Source: a virus. From it: a stretch of 43,302 nucleotides of DNA. The number at the start of each line of letters is the position of its first letter. The stretch's first letter is position 1. A program made the translations under genes and the position numbers. The stretch covers positions 1 to 43,302 of IMG/VR virus record IMGVR_UViG_3300048589_000082. One strand, given 5' to 3'. The notes under the pieces were generated by a model. It was not told the DNA's origin. It worked only from the letters and a program-made list of their open reading frames with translations, and made no database searches. Of the stretch, positions 13,260-19,993 are shown in pieces.

Positions 13260-13510
13260 TGACACCTGAACAAAGACTATGGCAGGCTGTATTGGGGCAG
13301 GCAATCAGCGACGCCATGATGGAAGACCCGCAAACGCTGGAAAGCATGATGGACAAGAAATCCGCGCGATTCTGGTTTGACTTCGCGGATAGGAATTTCC
13401 GGTGGGTATGCGAAATGGCAGGGATGAATCCCGATGCAGTAAGCGAGGCGTGGCGGGACGGCAGGGTAAGCCGCGCTGGCGAACTGCGGCAACGGGTGTT
13501 GCACAAATGA
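13259..13510 (+). CDS. Hypothetical protein before the first methyltransferase
   Basis: The protein has 83 residues, starting one base into the previous stop. WFDFADRNFRWVCEMAGMNPDAVSEAWRDGRV is a conserved-looking segment seen in phage early proteins of unknown function. It is helical and possibly DNA-binding. Its stop overlaps the ATG of the methyltransferase. Confidence 0.75.
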   Translation: MTPEQRLWQAVLGQAISDAMMEDPQTLESMMDKKSARFWFDFADRNFRWVCEMAGMNPDAVSEAWRDGRVSRAGELRQRVLHK

Positions 13511-14208
13511 GGGAGGAACGCATCGGCGGGCAGCGGCTGATTTTGGGCGATTGCCTGGAGGTCATGCCGACGCTCGGTCGGGTGGACGCTGTGGTGACTG
13601 ATCCGCCGTATGGGATTGGCGTTGACCGATCTATGGCCGCAAATAGCGGGACGCAGTATGGCAAGGCTGCCGCCGCCAAGGGGCATTACAAGGCGCAAGG
13701 CTGGGATGACAGGCCTATCGGCGAAGAGCATGTGAACGCTATCACCGGCGCAGCTAATCACCAGATAATCTTCGGCGGGAATTACTTTGCGCTGCCCCCC
13801 GCGCGCTGCTGGCTCGTCTGGGACAAGGAAAACGGCAGCAATGAGTTTGCAGACTGTGAACTGGCGTGGACCAACCTAGACAAGCCTGTGCGGCTCTTGC
13901 GGTGGATGTGGAACGGGATGCTGCGTAAGGGGCAAGAAGCGCGGCACGGCCACCCCACCCAAAAGCCCGTCGCTCTCATGGAATGGTGCCTAGGCTTCCT
14001 GCCCGACGCCAAGACCATCCTCGACCCCTTCATGGGCAGCGGCACCACCCTAGTCGCTTGCCAGAAGATGGGCCGCGCAGGAACGGGAATCGAACTGGAC
14101 CCGGATTACTTCGAGATCGCCTGCAAGCGCGTTGATGAGGCGACACGCCAGCCTGACCTGTTCATCGAGCCGACGCCAAAGCCAATCCAGGAGGGATTTG
14201 ACCTGTGA
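13507..14208 (+). CDS. DPPY DNA methyltransferase, copy 1
   Basis: The protein has 233 residues. DPPY (motif IV, residues 32-35) precedes HPTQKP (149-154) and DPFMGSGTT (motif I, 173-181), the order of beta-class amino-methyltransferases such as HinfI and CcrM. DPPY favours N6-adenine (known of the family). It transfers methyl from S-adenosylmethionine. The first 38 residues and the region after HPTQKP are shared with copies 2 and 3, while residues 39-148, the expected target-recognition part, differ. No restriction enzyme is next to it. Confidence 0.92.
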   Translation: MREERIGGQRLILGDCLEVMPTLGRVDAVVTDPPYGIGVDRSMAANSGTQYGKAAAAKGHYKAQGWDDRPIGEEHVNAITGAANHQIIFGGNYFALPPARCWLVWDKENGSNEFADCELAWTNLDKPVRLLRWMWNGMLRKGQEARHGHPTQKPVALMEWCLGFLPDAKTILDPFMGSGTTLVACQKMGRAGTGIELDPDYFEIACKRVDEATRQPDLFIEPTPKPIQEGFDL

Positions 14209-15071
14209 TCACCCTATCCGCCGCAGAACGCGCCCGCATGGCAGAGCAATACGGTTGCATTGTCCCCGAGGGGATCGAGGTCAAGCAAATCCCTCGCGGT
14301 GTATCTGGCGAGCCACTGCCGTATTGGGATGGCAAGCAACTCACCGATGGTTTGACCCGCGCCGAATCCGCGAAGCGCCACAAGCGCCGCGTGTGGGCGG
14401 GGATTCGCCGGGTTGACCCTGAGGTAGCGGCTCGGCGGGCGCGGGTGATGAATCTGCACTCTCAGGGCCTCTCGACGCGGCAAATTTGCGAAGCCGTGAA
14501 TCTCTCGGAATGCACGATCTACCACTATTACCGAGACCTCGGGTTGAAAGCGAATATGCCGAAGCGCGGTCCCTCCCCGGAGGAATTGGAGCGCGAGATT
14601 TTGTTGCGGCGCATTTCGGAATTGGCGGTGCAGGGAAAGAACGCCAGAGAAATTGCGGAAACTCTCGGCCGCAAGATTAAACAGATTTCCGGGTTTGCCG
14701 CGCACCATAAAATTGCCATAGCACCGCCTCCTGAATATACTAAGACAGGAAAGCTGAAAGGCAGAAGCCTAGCCTACGCCCTAAAACGCGACGGATTGAG
14801 GAAAAAAGCACTGGAAGCGATCATCCCTCTTTACCTGCAACGCAAGACGCGCGAGGAAATCGCGGCAATTACCGGCTACAATATCGGATATGTCGGGGAG
14901 ATCATCGGGGCATCCGGGGAGGTCGGACTCCATCGGAGAGACGTGGAGGACAAATACCGCCGCATCCTCGCGGAATTGGCAAATGGCAGGAGTTACAGGG
15001 AGGTGTGCAAGATTGTCGGGTGCGACAAGAAAACCGTATGGCGCGCTGTGAAGTGGCGCGAGGGACAGTGA
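14205..15071 (+). CDS. Protein with several helix-turn-helix units
   Basis: The protein has 288 residues. At least four HTH-like units can be read: residues 85-110 (LSTRQICEAVNLSECTIYHY), about 140-160 (GKNAREIAETLGRKIKQI), about 212-232 (KTREEIAAITGYNIGYVGEI) and 262-284 (RSYREVCKIVGCDKKTVWRAV). The spacing resembles transposase or recombinase DNA-binding halves, but there is no DDE or Ser/Tyr catalytic part. It lies between methyltransferases 1 and 2 and is coupled to copy 1. It may be a transcription factor or origin-bridging protein. Function unknown. Confidence 0.75.
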   Translation: MITLSAAERARMAEQYGCIVPEGIEVKQIPRGVSGEPLPYWDGKQLTDGLTRAESAKRHKRRVWAGIRRVDPEVAARRARVMNLHSQGLSTRQICEAVNLSECTIYHYYRDLGLKANMPKRGPSPEELEREILLRRISELAVQGKNAREIAETLGRKIKQISGFAAHHKIAIAPPPEYTKTGKLKGRSLAYALKRDGLRKKALEAIIPLYLQRKTREEIAAITGYNIGYVGEIIGASGEVGLHRRDVEDKYRRILAELANGRSYREVCKIVGCDKKTVWRAVKWREGQ

Positions 15072-15284
15072 ATGACAACGCCATTCTACAACCAATCTGA
15101 GCGCGAGGCCAATCAGGAGCTTGAAATCCTGAGCCTCCGCGCCCGGCTGGCAGAGTCGCAGAAGCGCGTGGCGGAATTGCAGCGGCTATACGACAATTCG
15201 CAGAACTACATCCAGCGTCTGATGGCGCTGGTAAAGCGGCTGGAGTCACGCCCGGCAGAGCAGCTATTTCGGAGGTTGCAGTGA
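15072..15284 (+). CDS. Short coiled-coil protein
   Basis: The protein has 70 residues starting directly after the previous stop. Residues 10-60 are a clear heptad helix (NQELEILSLRARLAESQKRVA...), ending in RPAEQLFRRLQ. Its stop overlaps the GTG of methyltransferase 2. It may mediate oligomerisation. Function unknown. Confidence 0.7.
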   Translation: MTTPFYNQSEREANQELEILSLRARLAESQKRVAELQRLYDNSQNYIQRLMALVKRLESRPAEQLFRRLQ

Positions 15285-15955
15285 GGGAGGAACGCATCGG
15301 CGGGCAGCGGCTGATCCTCGGGGATTGCCTGGAGGTCATGCCGACTCTCGGCCGGGTGGATGCCGTGGTGACGGACCCGCCGTATGGGATTGGTCGGGAC
15401 GGGCAGAAACAAACCACCGGAGGCAACGGTGGCCGTAAGGCTTACGACTTCAAGGGGTGGGACCAGACAAGACCGCCGCGCGAGGTGTTCGACGCCATAC
15501 GGGCGGTGTCAGACAATCAAGTTATCTGGGGCGGCAACTATTTCGCGGACATGCTTCCAGCATCGGGCGGCTGGCTTGTGTGGGATAAGGGGCAGCGCAT
15601 CAACCAGTCGGACGGCGAACTAGCCTACACGTCAAAGCCCGGCGCGTTGCGCATCTTTGAGCAAAACCGCGTTGCGCTACTCATGGAGGGCGCGGTTCAC
15701 CCAACGCAAAAGCCGCTGTCCGTGATGCGGCGCAGCATCCGTCAATTTCCCGCCGCCAAAACCATCCTCGACCCTTTCATGGGCAGCGGTACAACCCTCG
15801 TCGCCTGCCAGAAGCTCGGCCGCCACGGCATCGGCATCGAGATCGACCCGGACTATTTCGAAATCGCCTGCCGCCGCGTCGATGAAGCCGCGCGGCAACC
15901 GGATTTGTTCATCGCGCCGCAGCCCAAACCGCAGCAAGAGGCTATGGACCTATGA
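15281..15955 (+). CDS. DPPY DNA methyltransferase, copy 2
   Basis: The protein has 224 residues with a GTG start overlapping the previous stop. Motif order is the same as copy 1: DPPY at 32-35, HPTQKP at 140-145, DPFMGSGTT at 164-172. The middle (residues 39-138) is unlike copies 1 and 3 (for example KAYDFKGWDQTRPPREVF). After HPTQKP it has LSVMRRSIRQFP instead of VALMEWCLGFLP, whereas from LGRHGIG to the end it equals copy 3. This patchwork points to gene conversion between copies. Confidence 0.92.
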   Translation: MREERIGGQRLILGDCLEVMPTLGRVDAVVTDPPYGIGRDGQKQTTGGNGGRKAYDFKGWDQTRPPREVFDAIRAVSDNQVIWGGNYFADMLPASGGWLVWDKGQRINQSDGELAYTSKPGALRIFEQNRVALLMEGAVHPTQKPLSVMRRSIRQFPAAKTILDPFMGSGTTLVACQKLGRHGIGIEIDPDYFEIACRRVDEAARQPDLFIAPQPKPQQEAMDL

Positions 15956-16596
15956 GGGAGGAACGCATCGGCGGGCAACGCCTGATCTTGGGGGATTGCC
16001 TTGAGGTTATGCAGACTCTCGGCCGGGTGGATGCGGTCGTGACGGACCCGCCGTATGGGATTGGTATTGCAAATAACCCTGTCAGGCAGAAACATGACCG
16101 TAAGAATTGGGACTCATCTCCTATCGGCGCGGAACACTTGCGGGCAATACTTTCCGGCTCGGTTGAGCAAATCATATGGGGCGGAAACTACTTCAATCTT
16201 CCGCCGTCTCGCGGGTTCTTGGTTTGGGACAAGAAGCAGCCTGAGAATTTTAGTCTTGCCATGTGCGAGCAGGCGTGGTGGTCGCGAGATACCAACGCTA
16301 AGGTCTTTTCCAAGAGTGTTCTTGGTTATGATAAGAGCCACCCAACCCAAAAGCCCGTAGCCCTCATGGAGTGGTGCCTCGGCTTTTTACCCGACGCCAG
16401 CACCATCCTCGACCCATTCATGGGCTCTGGCACCACGCTCGTTGCCTGTCAGAAACTCGGCCGCCATGGAATCGGCATCGAGATCGACCCGGACTATTTC
16501 GAGATAGCGTGCCGGCGTGTCGATGAAGCCGCGCGGCAGCCGGATTTGTTCATTGCGCCGCAGCCCAAACCGCAGCAAGAGGCGATGGACCTATGA
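15952..16596 (+). CDS. DPPY DNA methyltransferase, copy 3
   Basis: The protein has 214 residues; its ATG overlaps the stop of copy 2. DPPY is at 32-35, HPTQKP at 130-135, DPFMGSGTT at 154-162. The N-terminal 38 residues equal copy 2 except Gln21 for Pro. The middle (39-128, with QKHDRKNWDSSPIGAEHL) is its own, only distantly like copy 1. It is the shortest of the three. Different target sites for the three enzymes are inferred from the differing middle parts. Confidence 0.92.
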   Translation: MREERIGGQRLILGDCLEVMQTLGRVDAVVTDPPYGIGIANNPVRQKHDRKNWDSSPIGAEHLRAILSGSVEQIIWGGNYFNLPPSRGFLVWDKKQPENFSLAMCEQAWWSRDTNAKVFSKSVLGYDKSHPTQKPVALMEWCLGFLPDASTILDPFMGSGTTLVACQKLGRHGIGIEIDPDYFEIACRRVDEAARQPDLFIAPQPKPQQEAMDL

Positions 16597-17087
16597 CCTA
16601 CGATTGGCAGCGCGCATTCCGGGCCGGGGCCGAACTGGCAAGGGACGACCGACGCCTCGGCGACACTCCCGAAGCAATCATGTGGGTGCTCCTCCGCGAT
16701 GCTTTCCGGGTGTCCCGGTTTTTCGCGGGCACCCCACGGGCGGGCTATCCGGTAAAATCCGCCATGCCCGAAGCACCGGACGAAATCACGATCTGGCAGA
16801 AGATCAACGCATACATCAAGGGTGAGGTCCAGGAACTGCCCGAATACGAGCCAAGCCCAATCCGCCCGAGCGCCGAGGAATGCACCCGCGCCGATCACGT
16901 GCTGAGGCTGTTCCACGCGGTCACGAGCGAGTGGGGCGCAAACAGCACGCGGCGTCGCTCTGTGGCAGCGTTGGCGATGGGCCTGCGCAGGGATGCCGTC
17001 ATTCGTCGCTACGGGCTGACGCGGCGGCAGATCGACGTGGCGCGGGAACGGGCGCTGCGGGAAATGGTCAAAAAAATCCCGGGCTGA
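16593..17087 (+). CDS. DUF6362-like HTH protein, possible late regulator
   Basis: The protein has 164 residues, coupled to methyltransferase 3 by ATGA. ITIWQKINAYIKG in the middle and a C-terminal helix-turn-helix (AVIRRYGLTRRQIDVARERAL, residues 135-156) resemble phage proteins labelled DUF6362. As the last gene of the early rightward operon, placed 70 bases before a promoter and the tRNA/late block, it occupies the slot of late activators or antiterminators such as Q. That role is inferred from position only. Confidence 0.75.
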   Translation: MTYDWQRAFRAGAELARDDRRLGDTPEAIMWVLLRDAFRVSRFFAGTPRAGYPVKSAMPEAPDEITIWQKINAYIKGEVQELPEYEPSPIRPSAEECTRADHVLRLFHAVTSEWGANSTRRRSVAALAMGLRRDAVIRRYGLTRRQIDVARERALREMVKKIPG

Positions 17088-17153
17088 GTGCAATTGATGC
17101 TCGGGGGAAAAGCGAATTAGCTATTGCATATGTGATAAATTTCGGTAATTTGA

Positions 17154-17162
17154 TGCTATAAT
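17154..17162 (+). promoter_or_regulatory. Extended -10 promoter before the tRNAs
   Basis: TGCTATAAT is a perfect extended -10 element (TGnTATAAT) in a locally AT-rich stretch. No good -35 is found 17 bases upstream, as is usual for this class or for an activator-dependent promoter. Transcription would begin near 17169 and run into the tRNAs and probably the late genes. Confidence 0.65.
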
Positions 17163-17191
17163 CGGGCGTGGATTATATGCGCCCGGTAGCG

Positions 17192-17267
17192 TGTCGGGGT
17201 AGAGAAGCAGTAAACTCACTGGCCTCATAAGCCGGAGACGCGGGTGCAAATCCCGCCCCCGCAACCA
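17192..17267 (+). tRNA. tRNA-Met(CAU)
   Basis: The 76-nt sequence folds as a cloverleaf: acceptor TGTCGGG with CCCCGCA (one C-C mismatch, one G-U), D-stem GAG/CTC, anticodon stem CTGGC/GCCGG around loop CTCATAA (CAU), T-stem GCGGG/CCCGC with loop TGCAAAT, and encoded CCA. It could be initiator, elongator or a CAU tRNA modified to read AUA; the sequence alone does not settle which. Confidence 0.85.
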
Positions 17268-17335
17268 GGTAAGGCGTCACCCGAGCGACGGCGGGCCGCT
17301 GTAGGGCTAGATACCCCACTCCGTTGCAACAGATT

Positions 17336-17410
17336 GCGGGCGCGCGCTCGGGTAGCGTCCTTGGCCTTCCAAGCCATAGAGCGAGGGTTCGAGTCCCTCC
17401 GTCCGCTCCA
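17336..17410 (+). tRNA. tRNA-Gly(UCC)
   Basis: The 75-nt gene has acceptor GCGGGCG with CGTCCGC (one G-U), a D-loop TCGGGTA with the conserved GG, anticodon loop CTTCCAA (UCC), T-arm GAGGG-TTCGAGT-CCCTC and encoded CCA. The outermost anticodon-stem pair is a mismatch. Confidence 0.85.
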
Positions 17411-17475
17411 TAGCCTCGCTGGGCCTGCGGTATGAGCCACGAGGATCGACTGTCAGGTGCCGCAGGCCAACTGAA

Positions 17476-17549
17476 TGCCGTTTGGTGTAATGGAAGCACG
17501 GCGGTCTCCAAAACCGCAGGAAGGGGTTCGATTCCCCTAGCGGATGCCA
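17476..17549 (+). tRNA. tRNA-Trp(CCA) with weak acceptor end
   Basis: The 74-nt gene has an ideal D-arm (GTGT...GCAC), anticodon stem GCGGT/ACCGC around CTCCAAA (CCA), T-arm AGGGG-TTCGATT-CCCCT, discriminator G and encoded CCA. The acceptor TGCCGTT/AGCGGAT pairs at only five positions; the two outer pairs (U1-U72, G2-A71) do not form. It may need editing or may be decaying. Confidence 0.8.
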
Positions 17550-17671
17550 ATGACGCGCTAACTGCGCGCGCATCGACGTGCAGGCGGCTGCCGTAAAGTG
17601 CCGTCGTAGCGCAATGCGCCAAGGCGGGGACGAAACGCCAGCCACCTAATCACCAATCACTAGAGGCACAG
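17550..17671 (+). other. Structured non-coding gap after the tRNAs
   Basis: No gene is seen. The segment contains GGCTG (17583-17587) and CAGCC (17639-17643) that can close a stem over about 60 bases, with inner GGCG/CGCC and GCGC/GCGC pairs. This size and shape could be a degenerate tRNA or a small RNA, but no anticodon or T-arm could be placed. Confidence 0.3.
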
Positions 17672-17872
17672 ATGCGCTATCGCGTCGGACCTGTCCGCGC
17701 CGTCAAGGCAGATTGGGGCGAATGGGACGGAGAGACGCGCGGGGATACCGTATTTGACGATGGCTCGTGGAGCGAGGACCAGCCGACCGGCATCCTCACG
17801 GCCAGCGGAGATATGATCTATCGCTGCGCCAGCCGCATTGGCTTTGACCTCGGCTTTGACGATGGCGATTGA
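17672..17872 (+). CDS. Small acidic hypothetical protein
   Basis: The protein has 66 residues. The ATG has AGAGG upstream. WGEWDGETRGDTVFDDGSW and GFDLGFDDGD make it strongly acidic. It is the first protein gene after the tRNAs and thus starts the late block. No function recognised. Confidence 0.7.
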   Translation: MRYRVGPVRAVKADWGEWDGETRGDTVFDDGSWSEDQPTGILTASGDMIYRCASRIGFDLGFDDGD

Positions 17873-18059
17873 GTTCGAGGTCTCGGACATGGACGTGGTC
17901 CGCGCCGCGCTATTCGACGCGCTGGCATCAGGTCTTGATCTGAATGACGTATGCGAGGCGGCAAGACACGCTGATTGCGTGGATTGTTTCATGGAGGCCG
18001 TGAGCCTCATCGGGATTGGCGGAATAGGCCCGAGCGACTGGCAGGTTGTTGGGGTATAG
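17862..18059 (+). CDS. Small acidic hypothetical protein
   Basis: The protein has 65 residues from the ATG at 17862, overlapping the previous gene by 11 bases. It is largely helical with several Cys (EAARHADCVDCFMEAV) and a Gly-rich end. Function unknown. Confidence 0.65.
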   Translation: MAIEFEVSDMDVVRAALFDALASGLDLNDVCEAARHADCVDCFMEAVSLIGIGGIGPSDWQVVGV

Positions 18060-18074
18060 AGGACAGAGGGACAA

Positions 18075-18386
18075 ATGGGAACGCTTCGCTTCACACTCGG
18101 CGATTACAGCCGGGACAACGCCCGCACGGTGATTTCATCGCGCATCGCCACATCGGACGCATACACCACGTCCACCTCCGCGACATACGTGGAGGATGGC
18201 GCCGGGGATATTACCGCCAAGGCTGGGCAGGTATTCCGGGCTTCCGCGAGTGAAGCAATGTGGCTCGCTTTCGGGGGTCGTGTGGCGACGGTCGGGAATG
18301 ACTTCTACCTCTCCCCCGACCGGGAATACGAGTGGGAAATCCACCCGGCCGACGCAGGCAAGATCAGCGCAATTGACGAAGCGTAA
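18075..18386 (+). CDS. Hypothetical protein before terminase
   Basis: The protein has 103 residues, Thr/Ser/Ala-rich and apparently all-beta (AYTTSTSATYVEDGAGDITAKAG, YLSPDREYEWEIHPADAG). There is a good ribosome site (GAGG with ACA spacer). Proteins like this near terminase are sometimes head-decoration or joining proteins, but no family is recognised. Confidence 0.75.
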   Translation: MGTLRFTLGDYSRDNARTVISSRIATSDAYTTSTSATYVEDGAGDITAKAGQVFRASASEAMWLAFGGRVATVGNDFYLSPDREYEWEIHPADAGKISAIDEA

Positions 18387-18393
18387 CAGGAGG

Positions 18394-18415
18394 CCAGCGT
18401 CCCGCAAGGGACTGG
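18394..18415. other. GCAA-loop hairpin upstream of the small terminase gene
   Basis: CCA-(GC bulge)-GTCCC-GCAA-GGGAC-TGG forms a stem of eight pairs with a stable GNRA tetraloop, 10 bases before the ATG of the small terminase gene and between two ribosome-site-like stretches (AGGAGG and AGGGG). It may be a translational switch or part of the packaging site. Confidence 0.5.
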
Positions 18416-18424
18416 CATAGGGGA

Positions 18425-18673
18425 ATGGCAATCAGGGCAAAGGGCAGCGTCCTTCACAAGATGACGGACGACCACAGGCTTAAGATTGCAAACAGCAATA
18501 TTCTCAGCAGGTTAATCGCACATGCCGAGGGGTCGCAGGACATGAAGCAGTCCGAAGTGACCGCAGGGCTCGCATTGCTCAAAAAAGTCCTGCCAGATTT
18601 GCAGAACACCACGGTCGAAACAGGCGAGGGCGGGCTGGTCATCACGATTGCCCGAGACGTTTCCAAGCTGTGA
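18425..18673 (+). CDS. Terminase small subunit-like protein
   Basis: The protein has 82 residues. MTDDHRLKIANSNILSRLIAHAEG and KQSEVTAGLALLKKVLPDLQ match the helical core of small phage terminase subunits, which bind the packaging site and position the large subunit. The stop overlaps the GTG start of the large subunit. It is short for the family, though compact versions occur in podoviruses. Confidence 0.75.
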   Translation: MAIRAKGSVLHKMTDDHRLKIANSNILSRLIAHAEGSQDMKQSEVTAGLALLKKVLPDLQNTTVETGEGGLVITIARDVSKL

Positions 18674-19992
18674 CATTCCAACTCAACCCCGGCCAGCGCC
18701 GGGCAATGGATGACCTGCTCACGCAGGGCAAGCGGTTTAACCTGCTCTACGGCGGCTCGCGCTCCGGCAAGTCGTTCTTGCTCTGCACCTGCGACCAGGA
18801 CCGGGCACTGTTCGCGCCGGAATCGCGCCACTTGATCGTGCGCAAGGAAATGACGGCCGCAAAGGCGTCAATCGCGCGGGACACTTTCCCGAAAGCGTGG
18901 GCGCTGCGGTATCCCGGTGTCCCGGCGCCCGAATGGCACGAGAAGGATGGGCTGTTCACATTCCCGAACGGCTCGGAGGTATGGATCGGCGGCCTGAATG
19001 ACGACAAGGCCGTCGAAAAGATGCTCGGCCGAGAATACGCCACGATCCACGGCGAGGAGATCAGCGAGTGGCCTTATCATTGGTTCACGCTGTTGCGGTC
19101 TCGCCTTGCACAGGTATGCACCGACATCAACGGCGGGACGCTGAGCCAGCGCTTCTATGGCTCGCTCAACCCGACAACCCGGATGCACTGGACCTATCGC
19201 CTGTGGCACGAGGGTATTGACCCGCAGGACGAAGTGCCCATCGATCGGGCGCAATACGGCTTCCACGTCATCAACCCGTATGACAACCGGGAGAACCTGA
19301 GCGGGGATTACCTCGCGGACCTCGAAAGCCTGCCCGAGCGCCAGAAGCGGCGCTTCCTCCTTGGGGAATACACGGCCGACGATGAGAACGCGCTTTGGAG
19401 GCGCAGTTACTTCAAGCGGTCGATCCTGAAAGAGGACGGCAGCTACCCGGTGCGAATGACGCGGATCGTGGTCGCGGTCGATCCGGCGGTGACAAACTCC
19501 CCCGGCTCGGATGAGACAGGGATTGTCGCGGTCGGCCTTGGGGCTGATGGATTTGGATACGTCCTGGCGGATGAGAGCGGCAGGTATCGCCCCGAGGAGT
19601 GGGCACGGCGTGCCGTGTCGCTCTATCGCTCGCTTGATGCGGACAGGATCATAGGCGAGGTCAACAACGGCGGCGACCTGATAGAGGCAGCCATCCGGGC
19701 GCAGGCTGCGGACGTGCCATACAAGGCTGTCCGGGCATCCAAGGGCAAGGTGGCCCGCGCCGAGCCTGTGGCGGCGCTATACGAGCGCGGCAAGGTGCTG
19801 CACATCGGGGCATTCCCCGAACTTGAAGACCAGTGCTGCGCCATCACGGTTGGATTTGACAGTAAGGTGGCCGGTTGGTCGCCGGACAGGGTTGATGCCC
19901 TCGTGTGGGGCTTGACCGAGCTATTCCCCGCGCTTTCGGCAAGGAGAACGACGATGACAGAACTGCCGAAACCGCAATTCAGCATGATCTGA
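18670..19992 (+). CDS. terL: Terminase large subunit
   Basis: The protein has 440 residues with a GTG start overlapping the small subunit. GGSRSGKSF at residues 28-36 is the Walker A of the packaging ATPase; YATIHGEEIS near 120-130 is the Walker B region with catalytic Glu. VAVDPAVTNSPGSDETGIV near 260-280 starts the RNase H-like nuclease domain, and IGEVNNGGDL holds a later acidic residue. It cuts concatemers and pumps DNA into the procapsid. Its length is normal for Terminase_6-type proteins. Confidence 0.95.
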   Translation: MTFQLNPGQRRAMDDLLTQGKRFNLLYGGSRSGKSFLLCTCDQDRALFAPESRHLIVRKEMTAAKASIARDTFPKAWALRYPGVPAPEWHEKDGLFTFPNGSEVWIGGLNDDKAVEKMLGREYATIHGEEISEWPYHWFTLLRSRLAQVCTDINGGTLSQRFYGSLNPTTRMHWTYRLWHEGIDPQDEVPIDRAQYGFHVINPYDNRENLSGDYLADLESLPERQKRRFLLGEYTADDENALWRRSYFKRSILKEDGSYPVRMTRIVVAVDPAVTNSPGSDETGIVAVGLGADGFGYVLADESGRYRPEEWARRAVSLYRSLDADRIIGEVNNGGDLIEAAIRAQAADVPYKAVRASKGKVARAEPVAALYERGKVLHIGAFPELEDQCCAITVGFDSKVAGWSPDRVDALVWGLTELFPALSARRTTMTELPKPQFSMI

Positions 19993-19993
19993 C

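Noticed and set aside
17268-17335. Fourth tRNA between the Met and Gly tRNAs
   Set aside because: Some inverted bases can be paired, but no anticodon arm plus T-arm combination could be built.
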